NCBI GenBank assembly: GCA_017881685.1
Contig: JADGQR010000215.1
Coordinates: forward strand, 1-34,383
Reading direction: 5' to 3'
Origin: Gemmatimonadaceae bacterium
GTDB taxonomy: Bacteria; Gemmatimonadota; Gemmatimonadetes; Gemmatimonadales; Gemmatimonadaceae
DNA length: 34,383 nucleotides
The stretch's first letter is position 1, and every line of letters begins with the position of its first letter. A program made the position numbers and the translations under genes. Under the pieces are notes generated by a model. The model did no database searches. It was not told where the DNA came from and saw only the letters and a program-made list of their open reading frames with translations. Shown here piece after piece: positions 23,636-32,029 of the stretch.

Positions 23636-24985
23636 CTATCTGGGCGGGTGATAAGTGATTTTGTAAATCCGGCCACCCGCATCGTCGGTGACGAAGAGGG
23701 AACCGTCCGGTCCCATCGCCAGTCCGACGGGGCGGTGTTTTGCCGTATCAGATTGAATCTCTGCGTTCCGAGGTCCGGCAAAGCCGAAGGCGAACGTTTC
23801 GTATGAGCCACTTGCTGCCCCGTTAACCAGCGGCTGAAATACGACTCGGTATCCGGCCTGCGGTTGGACCGGGCGCTTCCACGACCCGTGAAAAGCGATG
23901 AACGCACCGTGTCGGTATCTCTCGGGAAACATGCTGCCGGTGTAGAACACCAGAGACATCGGTGCCCAATGCCCTGGAAAAACAACGAGCGGCCATTTCT
24001 TGTTCGTGCAGCGTGAGCTCTTGATGCCGTCACCGCCATACTCGGGAGCGTCGACAAGCTTCCTCTGGTCCATGGCGTAATAGCAGTACGGCCAGCCGAA
24101 GTCGTCGCCTTCATTGATCTGCATCAGCTCCTCTCCGGGATTCTCGGCTTCGTAGTCAGCGTTCGGAAATGTTGCAGGCCAGCTATCGTGGAGCTGGTCG
24201 CGTCCATGTTGCGTACCGTAGAGTTTTCCGTCGGCGGAAAGCGCGAGACCCATCTCATTCCGAAGTCCAGTCGCAAAGCGGGCGGATGGAGAAAAACTCT
24301 GATTCAGCCTGTCTGCCCGATAGCGCCATATTCCCGCTGACTTCGACAGCTCGTCACACGGATCCTTGCCAGGAGATCCCCGCTCTCTGTCGGTTACCTG
24401 ACAGCTGTTGCTCTCCGCGCCCATGTTCACGTAGAGAGAGCTGTCAGGTCCGAACGCGAAATTGTGCGCAAGATGCTGATAAAGAGGAATGCCGCTCAGT
24501 ACTACTTCGCGCGGACCAGGCACAAGCTGTGAATCTGGACGAGCATAACGAACTATCTCGTGCCCCTCGTCCACATAGAGGTATCCGTTGAAGATGCCGA
24601 TTCCGGTGTTGCCAGTCTTTCCTATGCGCTTGACGATGTCGGCACGTCCGTCGTTGTTGCTGTCACGCAGGGCGGCAAATGACACATGAGGTAGCGTCGG
24701 CGCGTTTTCGCGCGAATTGTTGGTTCCTTCGAGAGCGACATATACGTCACCATTCGAAGCGACGACGACACCACGCGCATGAATCAGGCTGTCAGCAAAA
24801 ACGGACGCGCAGAACCCCTTCGGCAGCGTAAGTCCGGCATTGTCACCCGGACAACCTGGCGAGCTTGCGCTTGCAGCCTTCGACAATGCCGTTTCGGTAC
24901 TGGGGGAATCATGTCCACTCGTACAGGCCGAAACGGCCAGAGACCCGATCGCCAACGCGAACTTCAGCCGACAACCTCTACGCAT
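23636..24985 (-). CDS. PQQ-type sugar (sorbosone/glucose) dehydrogenase-like lipoprotein
   Basis: The protein is 449 residues from the ATG at 24985, preceded by GGAG at a 7-base-range spacing. It begins with a lipoprotein signal (LKFALAIGSLAVSAC, lipobox AVSAC). The body is a six-bladed propeller of the soluble glucose/L-sorbosone dehydrogenase type: PKGFCASVFADSL, ARGVVVASNGDVYVAL, GLRNEMGLALSADGKLYGTQHGRDQL, GDDFGWPYCYY, AFIAFHGSWKR and a final GLAMGPDGSLFVTDDAGGRIYKI. Such proteins oxidise aldoses or related compounds with PQQ, although many propeller relatives are not tested. The open frame extends 51 residues upstream, but that part has no signal-like character. It converges on the thioesterase gene and diverges from the DUF1906 gene. 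Confidence 0.88.
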   Translation of the reverse strand: MRRGCRLKFALAIGSLAVSACTSGHDSPSTETALSKAASASSPGCPGDNAGLTLPKGFCASVFADSLIHARGVVVASNGDVYVALEGTNNSRENAPTLPHVSFAALRDSNNDGRADIVKRIGKTGNTGIGIFNGYLYVDEGHEIVRYARPDSQLVPGPREVVLSGIPLYQHLAHNFAFGPDSSLYVNMGAESNSCQVTDRERGSPGKDPCDELSKSAGIWRYRADRLNQSFSPSARFATGLRNEMGLALSADGKLYGTQHGRDQLHDSWPATFPNADYEAENPGEELMQINEGDDFGWPYCYYAMDQRKLVDAPEYGGDGIKSSRCTNKKWPLVVFPGHWAPMSLVFYTGSMFPERYRHGAFIAFHGSWKRPVQPQAGYRVVFQPLVNGAASGSYETFAFGFAGPRNAEIQSDTAKHRPVGLAMGPDGSLFVTDDAGGRIYKITYHPPR

Positions 24986-25153
24986 GCGTCGATCTCCGCT
25001 GTGTCGTGAACTACGAGGCAGGGGCAAGAAGCACACCCTGAACTGACTGAAATCCAGGAACAATTTAAGCTTTGGAAGGTACGGAACAGGTCGCGCGCAC
25101 ACTCCTGTTTCCGGAGTCGTGGCTCGTTTCTCCCCCACAGCGAGCGAGGCCGG

Positions 25154-26143
25154 ATGTCGAAGCTGAAAACGGCGTTTCTTTTTCTCCTGTTGCTGCCGAT
25201 GATCATGACCTACGATTCTCGGCGATCACTCCCCAATCCGGTTGACGAGATTGGCCAGGCAGTTGCGAGCGCTTCGGCCAGCATCACAGGAAATGTTCGC
25301 GCCGGCAAGCACCTCGGATTCGACACGTATGCATATCCCGGCGACGATGCAATGCTCGCCTGGAAGCAGGACGGGGCTCCGTACGAGTGGGTCGGCTACT
25401 ACCTGCCTTCCGCGCCTTGCCACAAGGGTGACACGTGGGCAGGAAAGCGCCGGACGCTCACCGACATGGGTTGGGGCCTGGCCGTGATCTACGTTGGCCA
25501 GCAGGTCTGGAGCGGAACGCCACGACAGAAGATCGTCGTGACGCGCTACGTCTCACGTCAAGTGAAGCAGGTCAAGCGAGTGAATGGTCGCCGCGTCGTC
25601 CACTACGTGAGGAAGAAGGTTCCCGTGAAAGTCACCATGTATGCGCGTGCGGAGCCGGGACAGTCGTGCTCGACGCACCTCGTAAGCGCAGCGCGTGGAA
25701 CGAAGGACGCCAATGATGCAATTGCGAGAGCTTCGGGCGAAGGCTTTGCGGACAACACCGTGATATTCCTCGACATCGAGCGAATGGATCGAATTCCCGA
25801 TGCGATGCGCGACTACTACAAGGCGTGGACGCAGCGCGTTCTCGAAGACGGGCGCTATCGTCCGGGATATTACACTCACGATTTCAACGCGAAGACGATC
25901 TACCACGATGTCGCCAGCGTGTTCGTGAATGCCGGGCGCCTCGAACAGCCTCCGTTCTGGATCGCCAGCGGCCGCGGATTCTCGGAAGACAAGGAACCGC
26001 ACGAAGTCGGTCATGAATTCGCCCAGGTGTGGCAGGGAATTCTCGACGTCGTCCAGACTCATAACGGCGTGAAGCTGCCGATCGACGTCAGCGTTGCGAG
26101 CGTTCCGTCGCCTTCATCAGGCGACTTCGCCAGCACCGAATAA
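25154..26143 (+). CDS. Secreted DUF1906 (Rv2525c-like) glycoside-hydrolase-like protein
   Basis: The 329-residue protein starts with a signal sequence (LKTAFLFLLLLPMIMT). The DUF1906 fold is suggested by HLGFDTYAYPGDDAMLAWK (about 53-71), YEWVGYYLPSAPCHKGDTW, GWGLAVIYVGQQVW, VIFLDIERMDRIPDA with paired acidic residues, RPGYYTHDF and the closing EFAQVWQGILD. This TIM-barrel family (Rv2525c of mycobacteria) is related to glycoside hydrolases and acts at the cell envelope; activity is mostly untested. An unusual basic insert (RYVSRQVKQVKRVNGRR, then VVHYVRKKVPVKV) lies between strands at about residues 135-160. GAGG precedes the ATG. The gene stands alone, diverging from the dehydrogenase gene. 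Confidence 0.82.
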   Translation: MSKLKTAFLFLLLLPMIMTYDSRRSLPNPVDEIGQAVASASASITGNVRAGKHLGFDTYAYPGDDAMLAWKQDGAPYEWVGYYLPSAPCHKGDTWAGKRRTLTDMGWGLAVIYVGQQVWSGTPRQKIVVTRYVSRQVKQVKRVNGRRVVHYVRKKVPVKVTMYARAEPGQSCSTHLVSAARGTKDANDAIARASGEGFADNTVIFLDIERMDRIPDAMRDYYKAWTQRVLEDGRYRPGYYTHDFNAKTIYHDVASVFVNAGRLEQPPFWIASGRGFSEDKEPHEVGHEFAQVWQGILDVVQTHNGVKLPIDVSVASVPSPSSGDFASTE

Positions 26144-26196
26144 TCAACGGCTCGTGACAGCCGGCTAACGGGTCGTCACATGTGGTTGGCGGGTCT

Positions 26197-26994
26197 ATGA
26201 CGTGGCGCCGACATTATGCAATGCAAAGATTCGGAATCGGCGCCCTCGTTACGTTCCTTGTCACAGCGATAAGCGGCGCATGCTCATTTGATACAAGCAT
26301 CGCGCTGGGACCAGGCATTGTTCCCGTCGCGCACCCCGAGCTTGGACGTCCGGTTCTCTTCATCGGGAACAGCCTCACCTATACAAACGATCTTCCCGGT
26401 ATCCTGCAGGCTCTCGCTGATTCCGCGGGAGGGGCCAGGCTTGCAGTCGCGACTGTCGCATTTCCTGACTTTGCGCTTGAGGACCACTGGGCCGAAGGGT
26501 CGGCGCTCAAGGCGATCAGAGGTGGCGGTTGGGAGATGGTAATTCTTCAGCAGGGCTCGTCCGCACTTCCGGAGAGCCGCGTGAATCTTCGTCAATGGAC
26601 AACGGCCTTCGCGGCTGAAATTCGCAAGGTGAACGCGCAGCCCGGCCTGTATATGGTGTGGCCGCAATCAGATCGTCAGTTCGATTTTCAGAACGTCATC
26701 ACGTCGTATACACTCGCGGCTGGCGACGTCAGCGGGACGCTGTTTCCTGTGGGCTCCGCCTGGTTGGCGGTCTGGAAGCGCGATCCGTCGGTTCATCTCT
26801 ATTCGCCCGACGGGCTTCATCCGACGATCGAGGGTTCTTATCTAGCGGCGGCCGTGTTCTACGCCAAGCTTTATGGAAAGTCACCAGCCGGCCTTCCGTC
26901 GACGCTGCGCCTCAAAAGCGGCGCCGTCGTTTCGATTCCAAAGGACCTGGCGACGATCCTCCAGGCGTCGGCTGCGGAGGTGACCGGAACCTGA
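26197..26994 (+). CDS. SGNH-hydrolase-like lipoprotein
   Basis: The protein has about 265 residues. A signal segment (FGIGALVTFLVTAISGAC) ends in a lipobox ISGAC, pointing to a lipid-anchored protein. SGNH-type landmarks follow: block I FIGNSLTYTNDLP with the nucleophile-position Ser, MVILQQGSSALPES, and block V SPDGLHPTIEGSYLAA with the Asp-x-x-His pair. These are features of SGNH/GDSL esterases acting on acylated glycans or lipids. Several starts are possible (GTG 26182, ATG 26197, ATG 26221); 26197 leaves a suitable charged N-terminus. It is followed by the MhqD-like gene after 27 bp and may be co-transcribed with it. Substrate unknown. Confidence 0.8.
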   Translation: MTWRRHYAMQRFGIGALVTFLVTAISGACSFDTSIALGPGIVPVAHPELGRPVLFIGNSLTYTNDLPGILQALADSAGGARLAVATVAFPDFALEDHWAEGSALKAIRGGGWEMVILQQGSSALPESRVNLRQWTTAFAAEIRKVNAQPGLYMVWPQSDRQFDFQNVITSYTLAAGDVSGTLFPVGSAWLAVWKRDPSVHLYSPDGLHPTIEGSYLAAAVFYAKLYGKSPAGLPSTLRLKSGAVVSIPKDLATILQASAAEVTGT

Positions 26995-27021
26995 GAACCG
27001 CTGATACTCGAAAAAAATCCA

Positions 27022-27678
27022 ATGAACGTTTCAGGGCCACATCAAGCCCGGCCTGTTTACACCGCCGGCTCTCCACTCGAATCCGCCGACGCCGCAATGG
27101 TGATGATTCACGGCAGAGGTGGAACTGCCGAGAGCATCCTTGCGCTCGTCGATGCGATCGACACGCCCGGCTTTGTGTATCTCGCGCCGGAAGCGAGCGG
27201 CAACACCTGGTATCCCAACTCTTTTCTCGCTCCGATTCCGAGCAATGAGCCGGGCATCACGTCAGGAATTGAGCTCATCGATGAAATAGTTGGATCGATT
27301 CAATCCGCGGGAATCGATGCGACGCGCATCATGCTTCTCGGATTTTCACAGGGCGCCTGTCTGTCTCTCGAATATGCGGCACGTCACGCTCGAAGATTCG
27401 GCGGGATCGCCGGATTGAGCGGCGGCCTGATCGGTCCTGACGACACGCCTCGCGACTACCCCGGCTCTTTCGACGGAACGCCGGTCTTCCTCGGCTGCAG
27501 CGACGTCGACTCACACATCCCTGCAAAACGAGTCGAGGAAACGGCGAAGGTTCTCGAGCGCATGCATGCAAGCGTCACGATGCGGCTGTATCCGGGAATG
27601 GGTCATCTCGTGAACGACGATGAGATCGCCGAGGTCAAGCGGCTGATGCAGGGAGTAGTTAGCGCGACGGGGAAGTGA
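27022..27678 (+). CDS. Phospholipase/carboxylesterase-family hydrolase (MhqD-like)
   Basis: This 218-residue alpha/beta-hydrolase has HGRGGTAES (30-38), LAPEASGNTWYPNSF (54-68), the nucleophile elbow GFSQG (107-111, Ser109), an Asp in GCSDVDSHIP and the catalytic His in GMGHLVND. The size and HGRGG/NTWYP pattern match the carboxylesterase family that contains Bacillus MhqD, which is encoded with the hydroquinone dioxygenase MhqO. No signal peptide. Its stop overlaps the maleylacetate reductase-like gene (TGATG), so the two are coupled. That pairing supports a job in hydroquinone or aromatic breakdown rather than phospholipid turnover, although the ring-cleavage dioxygenase usually found alongside is missing here. 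Confidence 0.85.
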   Translation: MNVSGPHQARPVYTAGSPLESADAAMVMIHGRGGTAESILALVDAIDTPGFVYLAPEASGNTWYPNSFLAPIPSNEPGITSGIELIDEIVGSIQSAGIDATRIMLLGFSQGACLSLEYAARHARRFGGIAGLSGGLIGPDDTPRDYPGSFDGTPVFLGCSDVDSHIPAKRVEETAKVLERMHASVTMRLYPGMGHLVNDDEIAEVKRLMQGVVSATGK

Positions 27679-28748
27679 TGAGCTTCATCTACGACTCGGT
27701 TGCTTCGCGAGTTGTTTTTGGTACCGGCACCTTTGCTCAGCTCTCGCAGGAACTGGAGCGCCTCGGCCGAAAGCGACCGATGCTCGTCTCGACTCCTGGT
27801 CGCGCGCCGCTCGCCATTAGAGCTTCGGCCATCCTCGGCGACAGGGTGGCCGCCGTTTTCGATGGCGCGATCGTCCATGTTCCCGAGCAGACCGCCATCG
27901 CGGCGCGAAACGCCGCGGCTGTCTCTCTCGCCGACTGTCTCATCTCTCTCGGTGGAAGCTCGTCGATTGGTGTCGCAAAGGCCGTCGCGTTGACGACTGA
28001 CCTTCCGATCATTGCCGTGCCGACAACATACGGAGGATCGGAGATGACTCCGATCTGGGGAATGACGTCAAACGCGCGCAAGCAAACTGGCCGCGATGCG
28101 AAAGTTCAGCCCCGGGTCGTTATTTATGACCCCGGGCTCACGGTTGACCTGCCGCCTGGTGTCTCCGCGTCGAGCGGCCTCAACGCGATGGCGCATTGTG
28201 TCGAAGCGTTATACGCGGTCGATGCGAATCCAATGTCATCGCTGGCGGCAGAGCAGGGAATAAAGCTGCTGTCGAAGGCACTGCCGGAAATCGCCGCGGA
28301 TCCGAAGTCAATCGAAGCTCGATCTTCAGCGCTCAAAGGAGCGTGGCTTGCAGGAACGGCACTCGGCACCGTTCAGATGGCGCTGCATCACAAGCTTTGT
28401 CACGCGTTGGGCGGAGCTTTCGATCTGCCGCACGCCGAGACGCACGCCGTTCTTCTTCCTTACACGGCGGCGTTCAACAGGCCAGCCGCGCGGGACGCGA
28501 TGGGGATCGCAGCGTACGCGCTGGGCGGAGGTGACGCGCCGGCTGCGCTACTACATCTGGCCAGGAGAATTGGAGCTCCGCTCAGCCTCGAACAGATCGG
28601 CATGAAAGGATCAGATCTCGATCTTGCTTCTCAGCTCGCGGTGGAGCGCGAGTACCCCAATCCGCGCTTGATAACAAAGGATGCGATACGCGAGCTGCTC
28701 ACCGCCGCATTTCGCGGCGACGCTTCCTACATCACCGCGAATTCCTGA
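27678..28748 (+). CDS. Maleylacetate reductase-like iron-type alcohol dehydrogenase
   Basis: The 356-residue protein belongs to the Fe-ADH superfamily. It begins FIYDSVASRVVFGTGTF, has the dinucleotide motif GGSSSIGVAKAVAL (92-105) and PTTYGGSEMTPIWG (115-128). It also has SGLNAMAHCVEALYA (167-180) and HHKLCHALGGAFDLPHAETH further on. The metal-ligand Asp of classical Fe-ADHs is Asn169 here, as I recall for maleylacetate reductases, which do not need iron. Maleylacetate reductase reduces maleylacetate to 3-oxoadipate in hydroquinone, hydroxyquinol and chloroaromatic degradation. The start overlaps the stop of the MhqD-like gene; a GTG at 27675 is also possible. It converges on the M20 peptidase gene with only 9 bp between them. 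Confidence 0.88.
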   Translation: MSFIYDSVASRVVFGTGTFAQLSQELERLGRKRPMLVSTPGRAPLAIRASAILGDRVAAVFDGAIVHVPEQTAIAARNAAAVSLADCLISLGGSSSIGVAKAVALTTDLPIIAVPTTYGGSEMTPIWGMTSNARKQTGRDAKVQPRVVIYDPGLTVDLPPGVSASSGLNAMAHCVEALYAVDANPMSSLAAEQGIKLLSKALPEIAADPKSIEARSSALKGAWLAGTALGTVQMALHHKLCHALGGAFDLPHAETHAVLLPYTAAFNRPAARDAMGIAAYALGGGDAPAALLHLARRIGAPLSLEQIGMKGSDLDLASQLAVEREYPNPRLITKDAIRELLTAAFRGDASYITANS

Positions 28749-28757
28749 ATCGTCTTT

Positions 28758-30071
28758 CTATTTCTTCTTTCGCTCGTGCGCGACCCTGTTGATGTAGACC
28801 GCGGCACGCTCGGTAGCAATCGGAAGCGACTTGAGATTGACTGTCTCGTCGGGCGTGTGTGCCCTGTTTCCGACGAGACCCAGTCCGTCAATTCCGTCCG
28901 CATATTGCGCGATGAACGAGATGTCGCCACCGCCGCGCAGTCCGGGATCGAGCGCTTCGGTAGGTCCTTGTCCGAGCGCACGTGTGACGCTGTCGAGCGT
29001 CGCCATCAATGCGTAGTTGCCGTTCGTTGGCGGCATTGCCGGGTTTCCATCGGTAAAGCTGATCGTTGCTGAAGTTCCCGGCAGGCTCCTGGAAACTATG
29101 GCCCGCATGATTGAGCGTGCGCTGTCGAGCTGCCCCGGTGTCATGAAACGCAGATCGCCCTGAACGATTGCAACGGGGGCGATGATGTTCAGCTTGCCCG
29201 CCGCCGTACCCGATGTCTCGAGGCTGTCGAAAGAGACATTCGTCCCACCGACGACCGCGCCCGGATTCAATGTGAGATATTTCTCGTTGCTCAATGACTC
29301 GCGGAATCCGTTCAGAATTCGCGACACTTCGTAGATCGCGCCGAATCCGGATCCCTTCGAGAACACTCCAGCCGAGTGTGACTGCCGTGCTTTCACCGTG
29401 ACCTGCCATGCGCTGAATCCGCGGCGAGCGATGGTTGCCTTGCCGGCGTCGCCTTCGAACGCGAGAAGTGCATCGCTTCGTTTTGCAGCTTCGACAAGAT
29501 CGTGGCGCGAAATGCTATCCGGCTTGCCGGGCGCCTCCTCATCGCCGGTGAGAACTACGATGATGTGAGTGTCGTCAAGCGTTGCTGCGGCCTTCATTGC
29601 TTTCAGAGCCCAGAGGAATGCGACATCGCCGCCTTTCATGTCGCCCGAGCCTGCGCCTTTCGCGGTCGAGTCGTCGATAATTGTCCACTTCTGGCCCTCA
29701 CCCTCGAAAACCGTATCGAGGTGACCGAGCAGCAGAACTGTCTTGACTGCCGGTTTGCCTTTCTTCGGAATGTGCTCCGCGAAGAGATGTCCGGCACGCT
29801 TCAGCTCCGGAGGTAACGAGACCCATCGAGTCTCGAAGCCGAGTGGCTGAAGCTCCTTCGCGAATGCATCCCCGGCTGCTCGAACTCCCGACTGATTCAG
29901 CGTCCCCGAGTTTATATCGACAACCTTCGCGAGAAAAGCAGTCTCCTCTGCGAGATGATCCTTTACGTAGCCTCGCATCTTCTGTTCAGCCGGACTCAGC
30001 TGCTGAGCCGGGGAAGGACTGGCAAGCAGTGATGTACAAGCCAGCGCTACTATTAGAGAGACGTGACGCAC
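28758..30071 (-). CDS. Secreted M20-family metallopeptidase (glutamate carboxypeptidase-like)
   Basis: The 437-residue protein starts at GTG 30071, with AGGAG five bases upstream, and has a signal peptide (SLIVALACTSLLASPSPAQQ). The di-zinc M20 layout is present: metal His and Asp in LLGHLDTVFEGEG, bridging Asp in GSGDMKGGD, the Glu-Glu pair in LTGDEEAPG, AFEGDAGKATIARRGF leading into the dimerisation domain, and a final His in GNRAHTPDE. The sequence is closest in style to carboxypeptidase G2, which removes C-terminal glutamate from folates and peptides. It is exported to the periplasm or beyond. It diverges from the ABC exporter gene. Confidence 0.9.
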   Translation of the reverse strand: MRHVSLIVALACTSLLASPSPAQQLSPAEQKMRGYVKDHLAEETAFLAKVVDINSGTLNQSGVRAAGDAFAKELQPLGFETRWVSLPPELKRAGHLFAEHIPKKGKPAVKTVLLLGHLDTVFEGEGQKWTIIDDSTAKGAGSGDMKGGDVAFLWALKAMKAAATLDDTHIIVVLTGDEEAPGKPDSISRHDLVEAAKRSDALLAFEGDAGKATIARRGFSAWQVTVKARQSHSAGVFSKGSGFGAIYEVSRILNGFRESLSNEKYLTLNPGAVVGGTNVSFDSLETSGTAAGKLNIIAPVAIVQGDLRFMTPGQLDSARSIMRAIVSRSLPGTSATISFTDGNPAMPPTNGNYALMATLDSVTRALGQGPTEALDPGLRGGGDISFIAQYADGIDGLGLVGNRAHTPDETVNLKSLPIATERAAVYINRVAHERKKK

Positions 30072-30154
30072 CTTTGCTCCTGCGGTTATCGTTAAGTCGG
30101 GCCGAGAAGAGAAAATTACTCATACGCGGACACGCGCACGTCCGAGCGACGAAC

Positions 30155-32011
30155 TTGACCGATAAACCGAAGAAGAAAGGCATCAATTACCAGCGCGCCT
30201 GGGCTGAGGCGCGAGAGCTAGTCTGGCGTCATCGGCGGTCTTTGACCGCCGGTCTCGTGTTGATGCTCATCAACCGGCTGTCGGGGCTTGTTCTGCCCGG
30301 AAGCTCGAAGTGGCTGATCGACAACGTGCTCGCGAAGCACCGTGGCGATCTTCTCATTCCGATCGCTCTCGCCGCCGCAGTCGCGGTCATTATCCAGGCC
30401 GCGACAACCTACGCACTTTCGCAGGTGGTGAGCATCGCGGCTCAGCAGGCTATCACCGACATGCGCATGAGCGTGCAGAAGCACGTGTTGCATCTGCCTG
30501 TTTCATACTTCGATTCGACAAAGACCGGTATTCTGATCTCGCGTATCATGACCGACGCCGAGGGTGTCAGAAATCTCGTCGGTACTGGACTGATTCAGCT
30601 CGTCGGCGGACTGCTTACTGCGCTCATCGGTATTGGCGTTCTGTTTGCGCTCAACTGGCGTCTGACGACGATCATGCTCGTCGTTCTGTTGTCGTTTGGC
30701 GGGCTGATGGCAGTCGCGTTCTCGAGACTTCGTCCTCTCTTCAGAGAGCGCAGCGTCATCAATGCCGAAGTTACCGGACGTCTCGCGGAGTCGATTGGAG
30801 GCGTGCGGATTCTCAAGGTTTACGTCGCGGAAAAGCGCGAGGAGAAACTCTTCGGCGAAGGCGTTCAGCGGCTGTTCGACAACGTCCGCAAGTCCATCAC
30901 GGGAACTTCGCTCGTCGGCGCAGGCGCAACTGTGATTGTCGGCACGATTGGTGTCCTCATGATCGTCGTCGGCGGAAGGTCGATCATCAATGGCACCATG
31001 ACGCTCGGCGGACTCGTCATGTACATCTTCTTCGTCGGGCTCGTTGCCGCGCCGTTGATTCAGATTGCATCCGTCGGCACGCAGATCAGCGAAGCCTTCG
31101 CGGGACTCGATCGCATTCGCGAAATCCGCGACATGGCAACGGAAGACGAACAGGATGAGGACCGCGCGAAGATGGAAGAGATTTCCGGGCGCGTAGAGTT
31201 CCGCGATGTCAGCTTCTCCTACGTGCAGGGCATTCCTGTTCTCAAGAACGTTTCGTTCATCGCGAATGCGGGATCGACGACGGCGCTCGTCGGATCGAGC
31301 GGCTCGGGCAAGAGCACGATGATCGGGCTCGTAATGGCTTTCAATCGCCCCGATTCGGGTGAGATCAGGATCGACGATCAGGCGCTCGTAGATGTCCGGC
31401 TGCGCGACTACCGGTCGCAGCTCGGTGTGGTGCTACAGGACAACTTCCTCTTTGACGGAAGCGTCAGGGAAAACATTGCTTTTGCGCGACCGAACGCGAC
31501 CGACGAAGAAATTAGTGAGGTCAGCCGGATCGCCCACTGTGACGAGTTCATCAACGGCTTCCCGCAGGGATACGACACAATCGTCGGCGAGCGAGGCGTG
31601 AAGTTGTCTGGTGGTCAACGCCAGCGCGTTGCGATCGCGCGTGCAATTCTCGCTGATCCGCGAATTCTGATTCTCGACGAAGCCACCTCGAGTCTCGACA
31701 GCGAGAGTGAGGCGATGATTCGCGACGGACTTCAGTCGCTGCGCCACGGCCGCACGACTTTTGTGATCGCGCACCGCTTGTCGACGATCGAGAGCGCAGA
31801 TCAGATCCTGGTTCTCGAAGGTGGTGAGATAGTCGAGCGAGGAACTCACGGCCAGTTAATTGCCCTCAACGGACGCTACCGGCAGCTCTACGACAAGCAG
31901 TACGGCGTGGAGCGCGACCGGTTCATCAACCCCGGTGAGGACTTCACGCCGGAAACGCCATCACCATTGGAAGAGCTGAGCGTCCCGCGTCCCCCGTCGC
32001 GAGCGCTCTAG
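30155..32011 (+). CDS. MsbA-type ABC exporter, fused membrane and ATPase domains
   Basis: This is a half-transporter of about 618 residues. The N-terminal 320 residues hold six hydrophobic helices starting SLTAGLVLMLINRLSGLVLPG. The ATPase domain carries Walker A GSSGSGKST (380-388), the Q-loop in VVLQDNF, signature LSGGQRQR (about 484-491), Walker B ILILDEATS (about 504-512) and the switch His in AHRLST. It resembles lipid and multidrug exporters working as homodimers. The frame is open back to 29843, but that part overlaps the divergent M20 gene, so I place the start at the TTG at 30155 (LTDKPKKKGINYQRAW); no good Shine-Dalgarno supports it and the exact start is uncertain. The tail is acidic and Pro-rich. 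The next gene starts 18 bp downstream. Confidence 0.9.
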   Translation: MTDKPKKKGINYQRAWAEARELVWRHRRSLTAGLVLMLINRLSGLVLPGSSKWLIDNVLAKHRGDLLIPIALAAAVAVIIQAATTYALSQVVSIAAQQAITDMRMSVQKHVLHLPVSYFDSTKTGILISRIMTDAEGVRNLVGTGLIQLVGGLLTALIGIGVLFALNWRLTTIMLVVLLSFGGLMAVAFSRLRPLFRERSVINAEVTGRLAESIGGVRILKVYVAEKREEKLFGEGVQRLFDNVRKSITGTSLVGAGATVIVGTIGVLMIVVGGRSIINGTMTLGGLVMYIFFVGLVAAPLIQIASVGTQISEAFAGLDRIREIRDMATEDEQDEDRAKMEEISGRVEFRDVSFSYVQGIPVLKNVSFIANAGSTTALVGSSGSGKSTMIGLVMAFNRPDSGEIRIDDQALVDVRLRDYRSQLGVVLQDNFLFDGSVRENIAFARPNATDEEISEVSRIAHCDEFINGFPQGYDTIVGERGVKLSGGQRQRVAIARAILADPRILILDEATSSLDSESEAMIRDGLQSLRHGRTTFVIAHRLSTIESADQILVLEGGEIVERGTHGQLIALNGRYRQLYDKQYGVERDRFINPGEDFTPETPSPLEELSVPRPPSRAL

Positions 32012-32029
32012 GCGAAAGAAATCGAGAAC

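Noticed and set aside
24986-25138. 51-residue N-terminal extension of the dehydrogenase lipoprotein
   Set aside because: The lipoprotein signal begins at the internal Met at 24985, which has a GGAG site; the extension would bury it.
29843-30154. 104-residue N-terminal extension of the ABC exporter
   Set aside because: It overlaps the signal peptide and N-terminus of the divergent M20 peptidase on the other strand and reads as low-complexity sequence.
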